The translations under genes and the position numbers were made by a program. This document shows positions 9,898-21,175 of a stretch of 64,000 nt of DNA, piece by piece. Numbering within the stretch: the stretch's first letter is position 1; the number at the start of each line of letters is the position of its first letter. This DNA comes from Cyrtodaria siliqua (Eukaryota; Mollusca; Bivalvia; Adapedonta; Hiatellidae). The DNA is taken from the NCBI GenBank assembly GCA_037043455.1, contig JAWPHD010010270.1, forward strand, positions 31,453 through 95,452, read 5' to 3'. Below the pieces are notes generated by a model. It made no database searches and had not been told where the DNA came from. It saw only the letters and a list, made by a program, of their open reading frames with translations.

Positions 9898-10669
9898 TTA
9901 AAGGGACACATGGCAGTCTTGAAGTGTTTAATATCAAGCATTTACATTTACGTCTCGGTAAACAGTCTATTAAATGATTTAAGAATTATTTTATTTTTTG
10001 AATTTTGTGATTCTTAGTTTCAGGAAACTCATTACTCAATGAGTGATACAAACAGTCTTAATCTGTTTCTCACAGCAATTAAAAGGCTCATTCAGTTCTG
10101 AGAACACACTGAGTTGCATCATAATAGCATGACTTGATGTCATAATAGCATGACGTGGTCATAATACCAGGGTGTGATGTCATAATTTCAGAAAGTGATG
10201 TCGTGATAGAAACAACCAAATGAAAATATGAATGAAGCATTCTGATTGGTTCAGGGATACAAAATGGACCAATGAAACAAGTCGATTTAAAGCTTATTAC
10301 ATTCTCAGAACACACTGAGGTTTTACTGGACATTGAGCAATGAGGTTCTTGAAACCCAGAAACACAAAATTCTAATAATAAAATAATTCTAAAATGATTT
10401 AATAGAGTGTTAGTGTTGTTTTGACTTTAAACCAGCCTGCATATAATTAAACAAAATGTTGAGTTTTCTTTCTTTTTTCTTCTAATTCTACCTTAGGTTT
10501 AAATATATTTTTCGCGCAATGTAATCATCAGTTAGTAATATGCAAAAACAATTTGCTTTTTACTATTTGTATAATTAACATTAAGAATAGAACCAATGCA
10601 AGTTATGTAGAAAAACTAACGGGACGCCGTCAGTTTTAAAAACATCAAGATTGTCAAGTGTCCCTTTAA
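9898..10669. mobile_element. TTAA MITE, 'AGGGACACATGGC' subfamily, copy E, with nested inverted arms
   Basis: TTAA lies at 9898-9901 and 10666-10669. The termini are AGGGACACATGGCAGTCTTG and ...CAAGATTGTCAAGTGTCCCT. The arms pair beyond the ends: 'tattaaatgatttaagaatt' on the left has an inverted match around 10385-10405. The centre has two copies of 'agaacacactgag' (10097 and 10307). Short 'tcataatagcatgac' repeats lie at 10120-10160. No transposase is present; the 81-codon ORF in it is spurious. Confidence 0.65.
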
Positions 10670-10872
10670 CATACTTGATTAGGAAGATAATGTACAAATG
10701 TACTTGTGCATTCAATGTGTAGTATTACCGTACACATGTTTTAGTGTGGTTATGTATTAAGTTATACAGTATTAAATATTTCTAGAATATATGTTTTATT
10801 GTTGTTTTTACAAAACCAGAAAATCTTTGAACAATTATACACTACTATGTATATTGGAACACTCTATTTTTG

Positions 10873-11142
10873 GGGCGTCCGTGGCCGAGTGGTTAGAGTC
10901 TCTGACTTGCAATCACTTGCCCCTCACCACTGTAGGTTCGATCCCTCAGGGGCCTAGGAATCTTTATGTGAGGAAGCTATCCAGCTGGCTTGCGGAACGT
11001 CGGTGGTTCTACCCAGGTGCCCGCCCGTGCACGAAAATTGCCCGGAGGTGCACATAGGTCTTCCTCCACCAGTGGAAGCTGGAAAGTCGCCATATGACCT
11101 TAGCTGTTGGTGCGACTATAAATCCAATTCAATTCAATTCAA
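10873..11142 (+). mobile_element. tRNA-derived SINE, family 1, copy 1
   Basis: The head looks like tRNA-Ser/Leu: 'ggccgagtggttagagtc' is an A-box and 'taggttcgatccctc' a B-box. A body follows containing 'cttgcggaacgtcggtgg' and 'cccgcccgtgcacgaaaatt'. The 3' end is 'gcgactataaatcc' plus (aattc)n. A second full copy lies inverted at 26758-27008. The tRNA head supplies an internal RNA polymerase III promoter. The 88-codon ORF across it is a by-product. Confidence 0.9.
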
Positions 11143-11464
11143 ATACCTTTAAGGAGCAGACGCTAGTGGCTAGGGAATTTAAACAACATCCCATTTAGTT
11201 GATGTCTTGGTGGTCTATATAGAAATTAAAGGGACTGGAGGCGTATGAGTGTCAATCCAATTACAAACAAGAGACCCAAGAGGGCCTGTATCACTCTACT
11301 GGCTATAGAGGCCATGACAGTTTGAGCAAAATAAATAAGTAAAAAAAATAATGATTAGCATAACCAATGAAATAAGTTCAGAAAAAAAAGAATTTGCCTC
11401 CACTGGGATTTGAACCCATGCACCAAGTTTTTTTTTATGAGAAAGCAGAACAAGTGGGCCATAA

Positions 11465-11945
11465 GTTTATGAGAAGAAGTCGTTAAATATTTTTCTATTT
11501 TTAGTAACGGCGGTCATATTTGTTGACAGGTATGGAAAATTTACATAAATCTGAGAAAGGTTTATGAGACGATTCTTTAGCTCAAGTTTCAAAACAACTG
11601 GGTCATTGGTTCGTTTAAACATTGTTCTAATTTTAGTATTGGCGACCATATTTGTTGATGGACAGGAAAATTTGAATAAATCTGAGAGAGGACCATACAA
11701 CATGCTTCCTGTGAAGCTTCTTCAAATTCTACCAAACAGTTCACGAGAAGAAGTTGTTTAAGTAGTTTTCTATTAGTAACGGCGGCCATATTTGATGACG
11801 TATCGATACGATTTGTATACATCGGAGAGAGAACCATGCAAGCTGCTTCCTGTGAAGTTTCGTCAAATTCTGCCCAGTAGTTTTAGAGGTGATGTTGTTT
11901 GAAGCAAACGTTAATGAACGACGTACGGACGACAGGCCGTGCCAT
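11465..11945 (+). repeat. Degenerate tandem repeat ending in 'gacgtacggacgac' motif
   Basis: Three to four degenerate monomers share 'taacggcggccatatttg', 'cttcctgtgaag' and 'caaattct'. They end in 'aacgacgtacggacgacagg', a phrase style common in bivalve repeats. ORFs on both strands within it are not genes. Confidence 0.65.
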
Positions 11946-11949
11946 CTAA

Positions 11950-13360
11950 TAAATCCATATTAATGTCAGTTTCATATTTAATTCACTAAACTAAGAAGCC
12001 CCATGCTCCGTACAATTTAAATAGTTTGATAGGAAAACTTGTATTGTATACGTCATTACTTCCTACGACGCTTTAAAGCTTTACTAAACTCTTATGATGT
12101 GATAAGAATTGTACAACTTCTACCAATACAAAACCAGTAAAATTAAATATATTTTGATTTAGCAACAAACGTCAGCTGATTCATCGAGTTTTCCAGTCCA
12201 GAGGCTTAATTTAATGAATGCACATTTCATATGAAACTGTAAACCATTTTCATTTGCATTTGAAGTGACCCCAATAACTCTCCCAGATCTCCTCCAGTCC
12301 CTTTAAAACACACATAGCTGGAACTTCTTTTGACTGCAGCAAAGAAAAATCCGCGGTAACTAATAAAGGTCCCCTAACGAATATTGCTCCCTCCAAGGAG
12401 ATGCATTTATATAAGTTTTCAACGAAAGCTTGTTTTCAAACCTGTACATGTATTATTTGAAATATTGTTCATCACATTTATTGAATAAATACTGTTTAAA
12501 CCAAAGATTCCTTGGTGTGGGAAATGCCACAGTAAGTGTAACCCTGAGGCTTATAGTTCATATCCGCAAAGGCGACATTAAACACTGCCGTCTTGGGACT
12601 AGGTGCATATATACCATACTTAAACTGAAATAAAAACTATCTTGACGTACCTTGATAAGTGGTCATGGGACATTTGTTATTTCTCCACTGATTAGTACGT
12701 CATGACCTGATTGTTGCTGCCATAAAATGCACACCCACCTGCCAATCATGCACGTCTTAGCACGCGCATGTAACTTTACCAAACATGTCACACGTGATGT
12801 GCGGGAAGACAGGAGAACGGCATGTAATGTGCGGGAAGACAGGAGAACGGCATGTAATAATGGTAAGAACATTTTAAACGACAAGATGACAATTTTATAC
12901 TGACAAGATGCAAGTTTTTACAAGATCTTGTAAAAACATTCCCGTGGAAACATGTCATGTATATGTACATTTTTCTGCAAGTGACACTTCTCTTTCAACA
13001 GACACCGGGTTTCACCGGAAAAATAATAGTACCACGTAATTGATATTGCAGTATGATTGGTGACATTTCAATTGATAAATGCAAGGTATTAAATCGTTAA
13101 ATTCAGAATAACTAAAGGGGCGGAGCTATACTATCCTCTAACTTTCAATAAATGAAGTTATTATGGTAGGGTCACTAAGTACACCGTACCACAAAACAGA
13201 CAGAGTGTGTCTCTACTCGTTGGGCTACACCCATCCCGGCTTTTAAATGAACCAACTCGGTGAGACCAGACTATTACCTGGTGTGTGGATCTTTTTCTTG
13301 GTTTACCTAAAAAAAAATGGGTTCTTCAACGTTTTACAATAGAAAAAAATAATTTAGAAA
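11950..13360. other. Intergenic; small tandem duplication at 12796-12857
   Basis: A 31-base unit beginning 'gatgtgcgggaagacagg' is repeated twice at about 12796-12857. Otherwise nothing is recognised in this stretch. Confidence 0.45.
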
Positions 13361-13421
13361 TTATTCAACTGCAATGAAATCTTCATCCTCCTCATCAGCA
13401 GCAGCAGCAGCGGCATTACGT
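13361..13421 (-). CDS. Candidate terminal exon (Ala/acidic tail)
   Basis: On the minus strand an acceptor-like 'aatataattggtcag' precedes the frame RNAAAAAADEEDEDFIAVE followed by TAA. The acidic run and clean stop look like a C-terminus. The sequence is also a short CAG/GAG microsatellite, which can mimic this. No partner exon with a matching donor was found, and there is no clear AATAAA just downstream. Low confidence. Confidence 0.22.
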
Positions 13422-13429
13422 CTGACCAA

Positions 13430-16150
13430 TTATATTAAGGCCTGTACCACCAGCATTTGTTTGCAGACATAGCTCTTGTCTACTAAACAATAATAAGAAA
13501 AAGAATTTAAAAAAAACGTTATTTAACGAGGACAACATACTCGACTGTAAGCAAATGGGATATAATATTCCTCAAAATAACATCGGGGTTCCATTTTCCT
13601 TTTCCCTGATGTTCGTGATGACATTTATCTCAGTCCTCGTAACAAAAGTATTCTAAATCTGATTTCGGGTAATGGCGAATAATTGAAATAATAATGGAGA
13701 GAAAAGAGCTTGCACACAGTGTCTTTTCGTTTGGTGAAGAATGAATCCATTATGTGTATTTTGAGGATGAGAGTTTGTTTTATATTATTAACTTGTCATA
13801 AAAATCAATTTACACGTCCTTAAGATCACTCCAAAACGGAAGTCAATTTCCATCGGAGGTCTATCTTTGCCTAAACAAGCAGAAATAAGAGTGGGAGATA
13901 CCCTAAACGTTGACTCTGTCCTCAGTCCTGAGCTAATGGCCGTGTCTGACATGCGCAAATACGGAGGGGGATAATTGCCATTTTGAGCTATTAACCTGTG
14001 CACGAGGGACTTTGTTACAATAGCAAAATACGGGGTGCGATGGTGTCCTTTTTATCTGACCAATAAATTTGCCGTGGGTAAAGGTGGAATATATAATTTG
14101 GAGCACCTTTGGCTCCACATGCTTCAGTTAATTAACTCCTCGGGCTCTCAAATCTGTTCTTGTAAGGAGAAACCTCCGTCCATGAGGTTTTGAGACGTTG
14201 TTTTTAAGGTTGTTTCAGCTTGTTTGTTACTTTGTCATGCTGTCATGCTTTACAAGGAAACTTCTGTTACACGCTACTCCATATCTTTTGGCTTTTAAGT
14301 TAAGATGGAATATGTCATTGTGGCATATTAACTATAAGAAATAACCTTCAAGTAACAGCCTTTTGAAACGGTTTTGTATTTATGAACAATGATTATTATC
14401 AAACATGAGAATATTCTGACTTCAACGGTTTAAAAAGTTGTGAAAAATCAAATTCCATATTTGGCTTATTTTATGACAGCAATCTATTTGTGTTTAAATC
14501 TTTATCACTGCTGCGGGTTCGAATCCCACTGGGAGCTCGACTTGTCAAGTGAGAAAGTGTTGATTCTTACGGATGGCGGGAGGTATACAAAATTGATTCT
14601 ACGCAGGAAAAATCGGATGGTTTGCCTCTATCACACAGATAAATCGACCGTAATATATGGCCTAACATGTGCTAAACTGACGTAAAAAGCATTCACACAA
14701 ACATACATACAAGCTATAATGACTAAAGTGCCGTGTTTGTTTAAGGCCGTTATATGTACAACTGATTACCAGATTGCTGGAAGTTCATAAATGTTTCCAT
14801 GTTTTGAGCATTGCTGTTGACTCTCGGAGTAGAAGCCAATCCAATGTTCGAAGACTTGATCACCCATAACCGCGTGCACGTGCGTGTGTGGTTTGAATGT
14901 TTAAAATTCCCCCAGCATATCAAATCATGAGTGTGATTTCGGAAACCAGTAGACTACACTACCCAGAGAGAAACCCCATCATTGGCTATTAGATGTGGAC
15001 TAGTTTGGGTGCGTGGTTTGTGGTGCATTGATTGTTGCATGTAGGGACCTCGCTTTTAAGTCTCTTTCGAAGGACTGGTAAAGTGGAAAACACGTTTTAA
15101 ATATTTCGATAGTTAACCCCGATTTGGTCCTGGCTGGGATAGAAAGCACGAACCGTGGTGCTAACCATTACCCGACATTGTGCTCTTATTCTAGACCAGA
15201 GACTTGTAACCAATTCCATCATAATTATGAACAAAAAATAGTGCCTTTTATTTCTTCGTTTTTATCAATGCATTACCATGCCTGTTAATTGCTCTTACAG
15301 AGTTTATGCAAATATGTTATAGAATCAATTTTGAGGTTAAAAATATAACTGGTTTCTGGAGTTGTCTTGTATTAAGAACATGTATACTCATGTCGATGGT
15401 TTCTTCCTATACTGTTTTGTCTGTTATCTGTTGATATCTGTTGATATCTTGATTTAAAAAAACACGAAGGACATATATCTAATTAGTCTTGCATTAATTT
15501 TTGCATTTCTTCCCAATAATAATTTCCTTGATAAGAATTACAAGAACCAGATCTGCTTATTAATTGAATTGCCCCGGTAGTCCATCAAAGTGCCCTGTTG
15601 AAAGTCAACCTGATTAAATATCAGTCCATATTTATTTGAAGGTTATTTTATTAATATGTCAAGTGAGTGCGTCTTTTCAGATACGAAAAATGATACAGTT
15701 TCAAAACATAAAGTGTATACGCTGTCTTGCTCTGATACTGAAACGATACCGCTAATTATTGAGATAACGATCCTGCAGTTAAGCGAAGATTTTAATTGAT
15801 TCCATATAATGAATTTTCCCCTCTTAAATGGAGCGGAATAAAAAAAAAATAACGTGCGTGTGTGGTTTGTTCTTTAGTTTTCGTTTTCCAATTGACAGCA
15901 TAGACAAGCTGATACTGCTGTTCAATAATACGCTGAGATTTTATTTTAATGTCAAAATAGATGTTAAACCGTTATGTCATCGTTCTACCATATTATATAT
16001 TAAAATGTCTGTCTTACATTAGGATAGACCAATTTTAGTTTTAGTTACGAAACTATAACCCATGACAAACTGCGTTACTAATGAGCAATGGCCACTATAG
16101 AATTAATTGAATATCTATGGAGTTTATACTTGACGTTTTGTATGGTGGCT
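13430..16150. other. Intergenic, one SINE fragment, otherwise nothing recognised
   Basis: Apart from the SINE fragment at 14500-14640 no gene, RNA or clear repeat was found. Overlapping minus-strand ORFs at 13788-14118 show no recognisable domain or splice context. Confidence 0.4.
14500..14640 (+). mobile_element. SINE family 2 fragment
   Basis: A B-box-like 'gggttcgaatcccac' is followed by 'gggagctcgacttgtcaagt' and 'attcttacggatggcggg'. These match the reverse complement of the fuller copy at 41926-42120. The 5' tRNA A-box half is missing or badly decayed. Confidence 0.7.
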
Positions 16151-16164
16151 GATTTGTGCCATCT

Positions 16165-16535
16165 CGTCTTTTCGCCGCAAAATAACGCCGAGCGAAAAAA
16201 TGCCTGGCGAAATAAATAAAAGACGTTAAAAACGCTGGGCGAAGTAACAAAAAAAAGAAAAAGAAAAACGCCGAGAGAAAAGACGACAAATAGTCAAAAC
16301 GCCGGGCGAAAAAAAGAAAAGATGAAATCCCAGCAAGCGAAAAGACGACATTTTATATATTTATATTTTCGTTATTTCGTCCGGCGTTTTTTCGTCTTTT
16401 CACCCGGCGTATTTTGTATGGTGTTATTTCGCGTGGCGTCTTTTCATTGTTTCAGCTTTTTTTTTTATCATTTCGCGTGGCGTCTTTTCGCTCGGCATCT
16501 GTTCGCGTAGCGTTATTTCGCCCGGCGTTATTTCC
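16165..16535. repeat. Foldback cluster of 'gccgggcgaaaagac' repeats
   Basis: The left half carries repeated 'cgccgagcgaaa' and 'cgccgggcgaaa' units. The right half carries their reverse complements ('tttcgcccggcg', 'tttcgctcggc'), so the segment can fold back. The GC-rich units stand out from AT-rich flanks. A related cluster lies at 20655-20886. The arginine- and phenylalanine-rich ORFs here are artefacts. Confidence 0.75.
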
Positions 16536-16787
16536 AAATGACCGTTTACTCGTATACATATATGCAATATGTATGGCAAATTCATAAATTAACGACCTAT
16601 TATGACCACAAATACGACTTAAAAACGGTATCATACACTATCTTGCACCAACATCGTTCTCATAAGTAACACATATCCTGCGTATCTAATATTAAGGGAG
16701 TTCTGCATCTAAGGAAGAAATGCGTTGTTTTAAATAATTCTTTGATGTGTGAGTCAGTATGCGTTTATCTATACAGACATACATCAA

Positions 16788-17013
16788 TACAATCGATCAA
16801 ATGATCAAAATAACATTTTACAATTATTATCAATAAGTCAATCCAGTATACAATGAAAGTAAAATACATACACAAGCCTGATGGCGGAAATGAGCTATTC
16901 AATACAATCGATCAAATGATCAAAATAACATTTTACAATTATTATCAATAAGTCAATCCAGTATACAATGAAAGTAAAATACATACACAAGCCTGATGGC
17001 GGAAATGAGCTAT
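16788..17013 (+). repeat. 112-bp perfect or near-perfect tandem duplication
   Basis: A block starting 'aatacaatcgatcaaatgat' and ending 'gcggaaatgagctatt' occurs twice head to tail, first from about 16788 and again from about 16900. The copies look almost identical, so the duplication is recent. Confidence 0.85.
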
Positions 17014-17096
17014 TTAATAATGAAAACCCCGTCTTCATGGCCACATTACTTTGAAAGTGAATCCTATAAACCGAGTCAAAGCTGTTGTAAGAAATA

Positions 17097-18053
17097 CGAG
17101 GAGCGTTCATTATATAATGCAACTAGCCGTCGTATTCACCTTGTGTGAGGTTTACACGCGAAATTTTAAAATGATCTTATAGAATGAACCTTTAGTGACA
17201 TTTTCTGAACATTTTATTAAAATCAGTGAATATATAAGTCTATGACGACTGTTTAGTTGGGACCTATTCATATACACTGCCTTAAAAAGCTCCAGAAAAT
17301 GTTAATGAATTTGCATAGGTCGTAATGTTGGATTCTAAAAAAAAGTGCATTTTGCAGCAAAGTAATTTATTCAAACTTTTGTTGTAACTAGAAGTATGTG
17401 TAAATATTACGTAAACGATGTTTTCAATACAAAAAATCGATATAGTCCAAGGCAAGAAATGCCGTTTTCTTGGAAATATAAAAGTCCTGAAAATATCAAA
17501 TTTCAATAAAAATAATAGTCAAAATCAGTTTGAAGATATGACGGAAAATGGTTTTAAATATATGGATGACGAATTGAAGGGATACTCTAAAGATTTAATA
17601 TAAAATCAACAATTTTAGTTACCCCGCTCCAAAAATATTAAAGCCTGAAGTTGGTCTTCGCTTTTTAAGCATAAAATGTAAGCTAAATTTTGTGGCACTG
17701 ACAACATTTAAGGAGCAATAAACTCAAAAATAAACACATTACAAATAAAAACTACGAACATTTTCATATGGAAGATATAACCGTTTGTGGTTTAGGCAAA
17801 AACGTCCATATTTGCCGTCGAAATTAGATTTTTAGTCAAAATAAAAAAAAATCCGTTTTTGGCGTGTTCAGTATCATTTACATGTCTTAAAAAAATGCCC
17901 TCAAAACACATTTTTTATTGGATTGAAGTATCTGAAACTTGATAAATTAATGGAGGAAAGTTTATCTTAAGTTAATCAGTATCAACAACTACAGCAATGG
18001 ACAATAATTAAATTTTAGGACCATAGTTGCATTATATAATGAACGCCCCTCGT
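17097..18053. mobile_element. Mariner-type non-autonomous element
   Basis: Inverted termini of about 25 bases: 'cgaggagcgttcattatata' at the left and 'tatataatgaacgcccctcg' at the right, both flanked by TA. This end type is usual for mariner-related elements. The interior is AT-rich and holds no intact transposase. Length is about 955 bp. Confidence 0.7.
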
Positions 18054-18159
18054 ACCAGCCTAAGTAATGTTAGATTTACTAAAATTAATATCTGTGAGAG
18101 GGATTATGTATGTTATTTAAATTGCGCAATTAATCAAGAAATGTCAGCAGTAAGTGAAA

Positions 18160-18470
18160 CATGGCCCCGGAAAGGTTTTCTAATAGTAATTTCTCATTGT
18201 GATTAACATCTGTTATGGCTGAGACGCAACTTTGACTCATTTGACCTTTGGCCTCCAAATGTGACCTTGACCTCTGAGGTACGGACATGATTCTTGCGCC
18301 GATACACCGTCTCATTGTAATTAACATTCGTGTGAAGTTTCGTGCAATTCCCTTCAGTACTTTCTAAGTTATGCCTAAGTTATTGTTTCGGACAGCCAAA
18401 CGGACGAACGGACAAACGGACAGACGGTGCAATTGCTATATGCCTCCCTTCGGGGACATAAACAACAAAA
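18160..18470 (+). repeat. Dispersed repeat ending in 'cggacagacggtgcaattgc'
   Basis: Contains 'tgaccttgacctctgag', 'gtgaagtttcgtgcaattc', a run of 'cggacgaacggacaaacgg' and 'tatgcctcccttcgggg'. This phrase set is widespread in bivalve DNA as far as I know. Shorter relatives with 'acggacggac' occur near 32521 and 39073. Confidence 0.55.
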
Positions 18471-18659
18471 TAATTGTGGCCGAAATTAATGTACATAACT
18501 TAACAAAAAAAACACGCATGATTATAGCTGTTTTTAAGAATTGTAGCCATATAAATACAGTGTTTAGAATAGATGATTGTTGCCCCCATCTGGTTTCCAG
18601 TTCAAACACGTTCTGCCTAGAGTTAAATCAAATTTAACCTTTATATGAAACTGATATCT

Positions 18660-19760
18660 TGAATATTTTTAGTTATTTATTTATTTATTAAAGTCTCATC
18701 ATAGTATATACAGTCTACAATAGCATAAAACAACAACACATAATATTATACACCATGTCACTCTTGTAAGAGTTATAAGAGACTAAAAGATATATATGAT
18801 ATCTTCTAAAAATATACTATATTTTACAATATTAATACTATATGTCATACAATTATCACACAATTCTTCTTTTTTTTTTTTTTTTCACAGCAATTTACCA
18901 CATTACCATATTCATTTAATTTATTTTTACAATGATAAGAATTGAGCTATAATCGTTAATCCTGAGCAGAGTGTACTTATAAGTATAATTACAAAATGCT
19001 CTAAAAATGTATTAAACTTTGACTGTGCAAACAATTTTGTAAGTGTGGAATGTATTATTTGATCAACATTTTGCGATTTTTCGTAATTGTTATTGTTTTA
19101 ATAAAATATATTTTCACGCTCAAACTTTTAACCAGCGGTGGGTAGCCTGAGGGATGGGATGCAGTGCGAGGCCATGTAATTACTGCAGGCTGTTTAGGGA
19201 TGGGTCATGCAAAATATACTGTTAGTTTAAGGGGTGAACCAGAAAAAATGCCCAGACGAAAGAAAGGTCAATATTAATATTGAGAGTATTACATATATTA
19301 CATATCTGGATGCACATTAAGTATGCAGACTGGGGGAGGGGTGGAGTGGGGTGGGCAGTGTTAATTTGAGGGATTGGGAGAGTAGTTTTATACAACTAGC
19401 CCGTGTGGTAGTAGTAGGCGGTGGTGGTGGTGGTTGTGGTGGTGGGGATTAAGACTAGCCTTTCAAGCAACATATGAATGAGTGGGACGATCCCTCATGT
19501 ATGTACACAATAGCATTCTCCATAGTGTGGTGTGGGTCACTGAAATACATGCTGGAACATTTAATAATGCAACATACTCAGGCCTGGGTCATGAAAAATA
19601 CAAAGCGGTGTTGAGTGGAAATCCTCCCAGCGTACATCTCTCCCCATGACAAAATGAAAAGTCCACAAGATTCCGCTATTCTGTCATTCGATGTAACTTT
19701 CACAGTCTGTACAGATTTTACCTTTTGTATATGATACGTTACCCAACAAACAAGCATACT
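18660..19760. other. Intergenic with homopolymer and GTG-rich tracts
   Basis: A long poly-T tract lies near 18870. G-rich and (GTG)n sequence lies at 19330-19450. No gene was recognised. Confidence 0.4.
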
Positions 19761-19768
19761 CGCTTATA

Positions 19769-20020
19769 TACTCAGTTGCAAAAGAAAGTGGACACTGAGT
19801 TTTGTTGAGATTTAATTGTATAAATTGTTTTTAGAATTAAATTGACAAATTCCAATGAATATGCCAATGTTTGGTACCAAATGTTTTATTATTCCATTGC
19901 AAATATCATGTTGTCATTTGTTTTTCAATAGGTCGAATCATTAAGGGACTGTCGCTTGATAAAGAGGATACGGTGTAAAGTAAAATCTTCAAAGTGTCCA
20001 GTTTCTTTTGCAACTGAGTA
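19769..20020. mobile_element. Tc1/mariner-type MITE, 248 bp
   Basis: TA flanks perfect inverted termini CTCAGTTGCAAAAGAAA and TTTCTTTTGCAACTGAG, and pairing continues with one mismatch through 'tggacact'. The interior has no coding potential. Terminal pattern and TA duplication fit the Tc1/mariner superfamily. Confidence 0.85.
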
Positions 20021-20654
20021 TATTGTATGAGCCTTAATCAACATCACACGTAAATATTTGTTGATGTCAACACATGTCATGTTTGTGTGGTTTGTATATG
20101 TACAATTATCTATAGAGTATGTTCATGGATACAAAGAAGTGTGCTTGTATATTGACCACATTAAAAACAAACAATGTAAACAATAAACAGCACAAATAAG
20201 TCACTTTTGCTGATCACCGCCACATATTTCACTTTTATTTCTCACCCAGTACTTGTACTCATCTTGTTTTCTATCTAACTTCCTGGCACAAGAAACTACG
20301 TCTTACTGAGTAATTTTTAAGCAGAATACGAAAAAGACCCCATCAAATTCGGTGTTTTAAGTCAGTTCATCAAGTTATGGTTAATTACCCTATGTAGATC
20401 GATATCTTCTTGATTATTTATTATTATTTATTTATTGATTAACTTTCCCACTGGAAAATGCGCTTCTCCCATTGAATAAGAGCGTTTTCACGCAGACAAA
20501 TCACAGACTGAATCGAATAATATTTCCGTCCATCTCTCAAATGTGTGTTTTGATGAGACAACCAATCTACACAATAACAAAAACTCCGAGCATATTATTT
20601 GTTAAACTATGTTAAGACATGAGTCCCAAATACATTGCTGTTTTATTTGTATAA

Positions 20655-20886
20655 AATTCCGAAAAAAAACGCCGGGCAAAATAACAAAAAGACCCCAAGA
20701 GAAATAACGCCGGGCGAAAAGACGCCACGTGAATAGACGCCGGGCAAATGTTGTTTTTTTTCGTCCGACGTTTTGACTATTTGTCGCCTTTTCGTTCGGC
20801 GTTTGTTTCGTTTTTTTCATTATTTTGCACGGCGTTTTTTGTCTTTTCGTTATTTTGCCCGGCGTTATTTCGCTCGGCGTTATTTC
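20655..20886. repeat. Foldback cluster of 'gccgggcgaaaagac' repeats, second locus
   Basis: Same design as 16165-16535: 'aacgccgggcgaaaagacg' type units on the left and inverted 'cgttattttgcccggcgtt' type units on the right. Confidence 0.75.
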
Positions 20887-21004
20887 GTGTATCCAAAGTT
20901 TATATTATAGTGATTTTGCATTTTTTACAGAGACTTGTACATGAAAAACTTTAAAACATATATTTTCTGAAACTACAACTTATAAGGCTCTCGTGAATGC
21001 ATGT

Positions 21005-21175
21005 AGCACTACCTTAAGGTCCGCTACAAAGTATGTTCAAATTGTGACCTTAGTGTCTATTTGACCTCTCCCCGGGTGTCACAGTTTTACATAGAGTTAT
21101 ATAGGACAATCTTTAAAACATCTGCTGTAGCTGCACGAGCTCGAGTTCTAACGCTTTGCATGTAGAATAAGCTTA
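21005..21175 (+). repeat. Single diverged monomer of the 47.8-48.9 kb tandem family
   Basis: The order 'caaattgtgacctta', 'gtgtcacagttttacatag', 'tataggacaatcttt' and 'ctgcacgagctcgag' parallels the monomers at 47810-48900 (caaatggtgacc, gggtcacagttttacatag, tataggga, tgcaagagccagag). Confidence 0.6.

Noticed and set aside
10873..10960. Functional tRNA-Ser/Leu gene
   Set aside because: It has A and B boxes but is followed by a SINE body and tail and is repeated elsewhere; it is the head of a SINE.
10791..11057. 88-codon ORF with SVAEWLESLTCN...SSWLAERRWFYPGARP
   Set aside because: It is the translation of a tRNA-derived SINE; the same peptide appears from the inverted copy at 26685-26963.
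11564..11837. Secreted-looking ORF (LVRLNIVLILVLATIFVDGQ)
   Set aside because: It falls in a degenerate tandem repeat; the hydrophobic stretch is repeat-derived.
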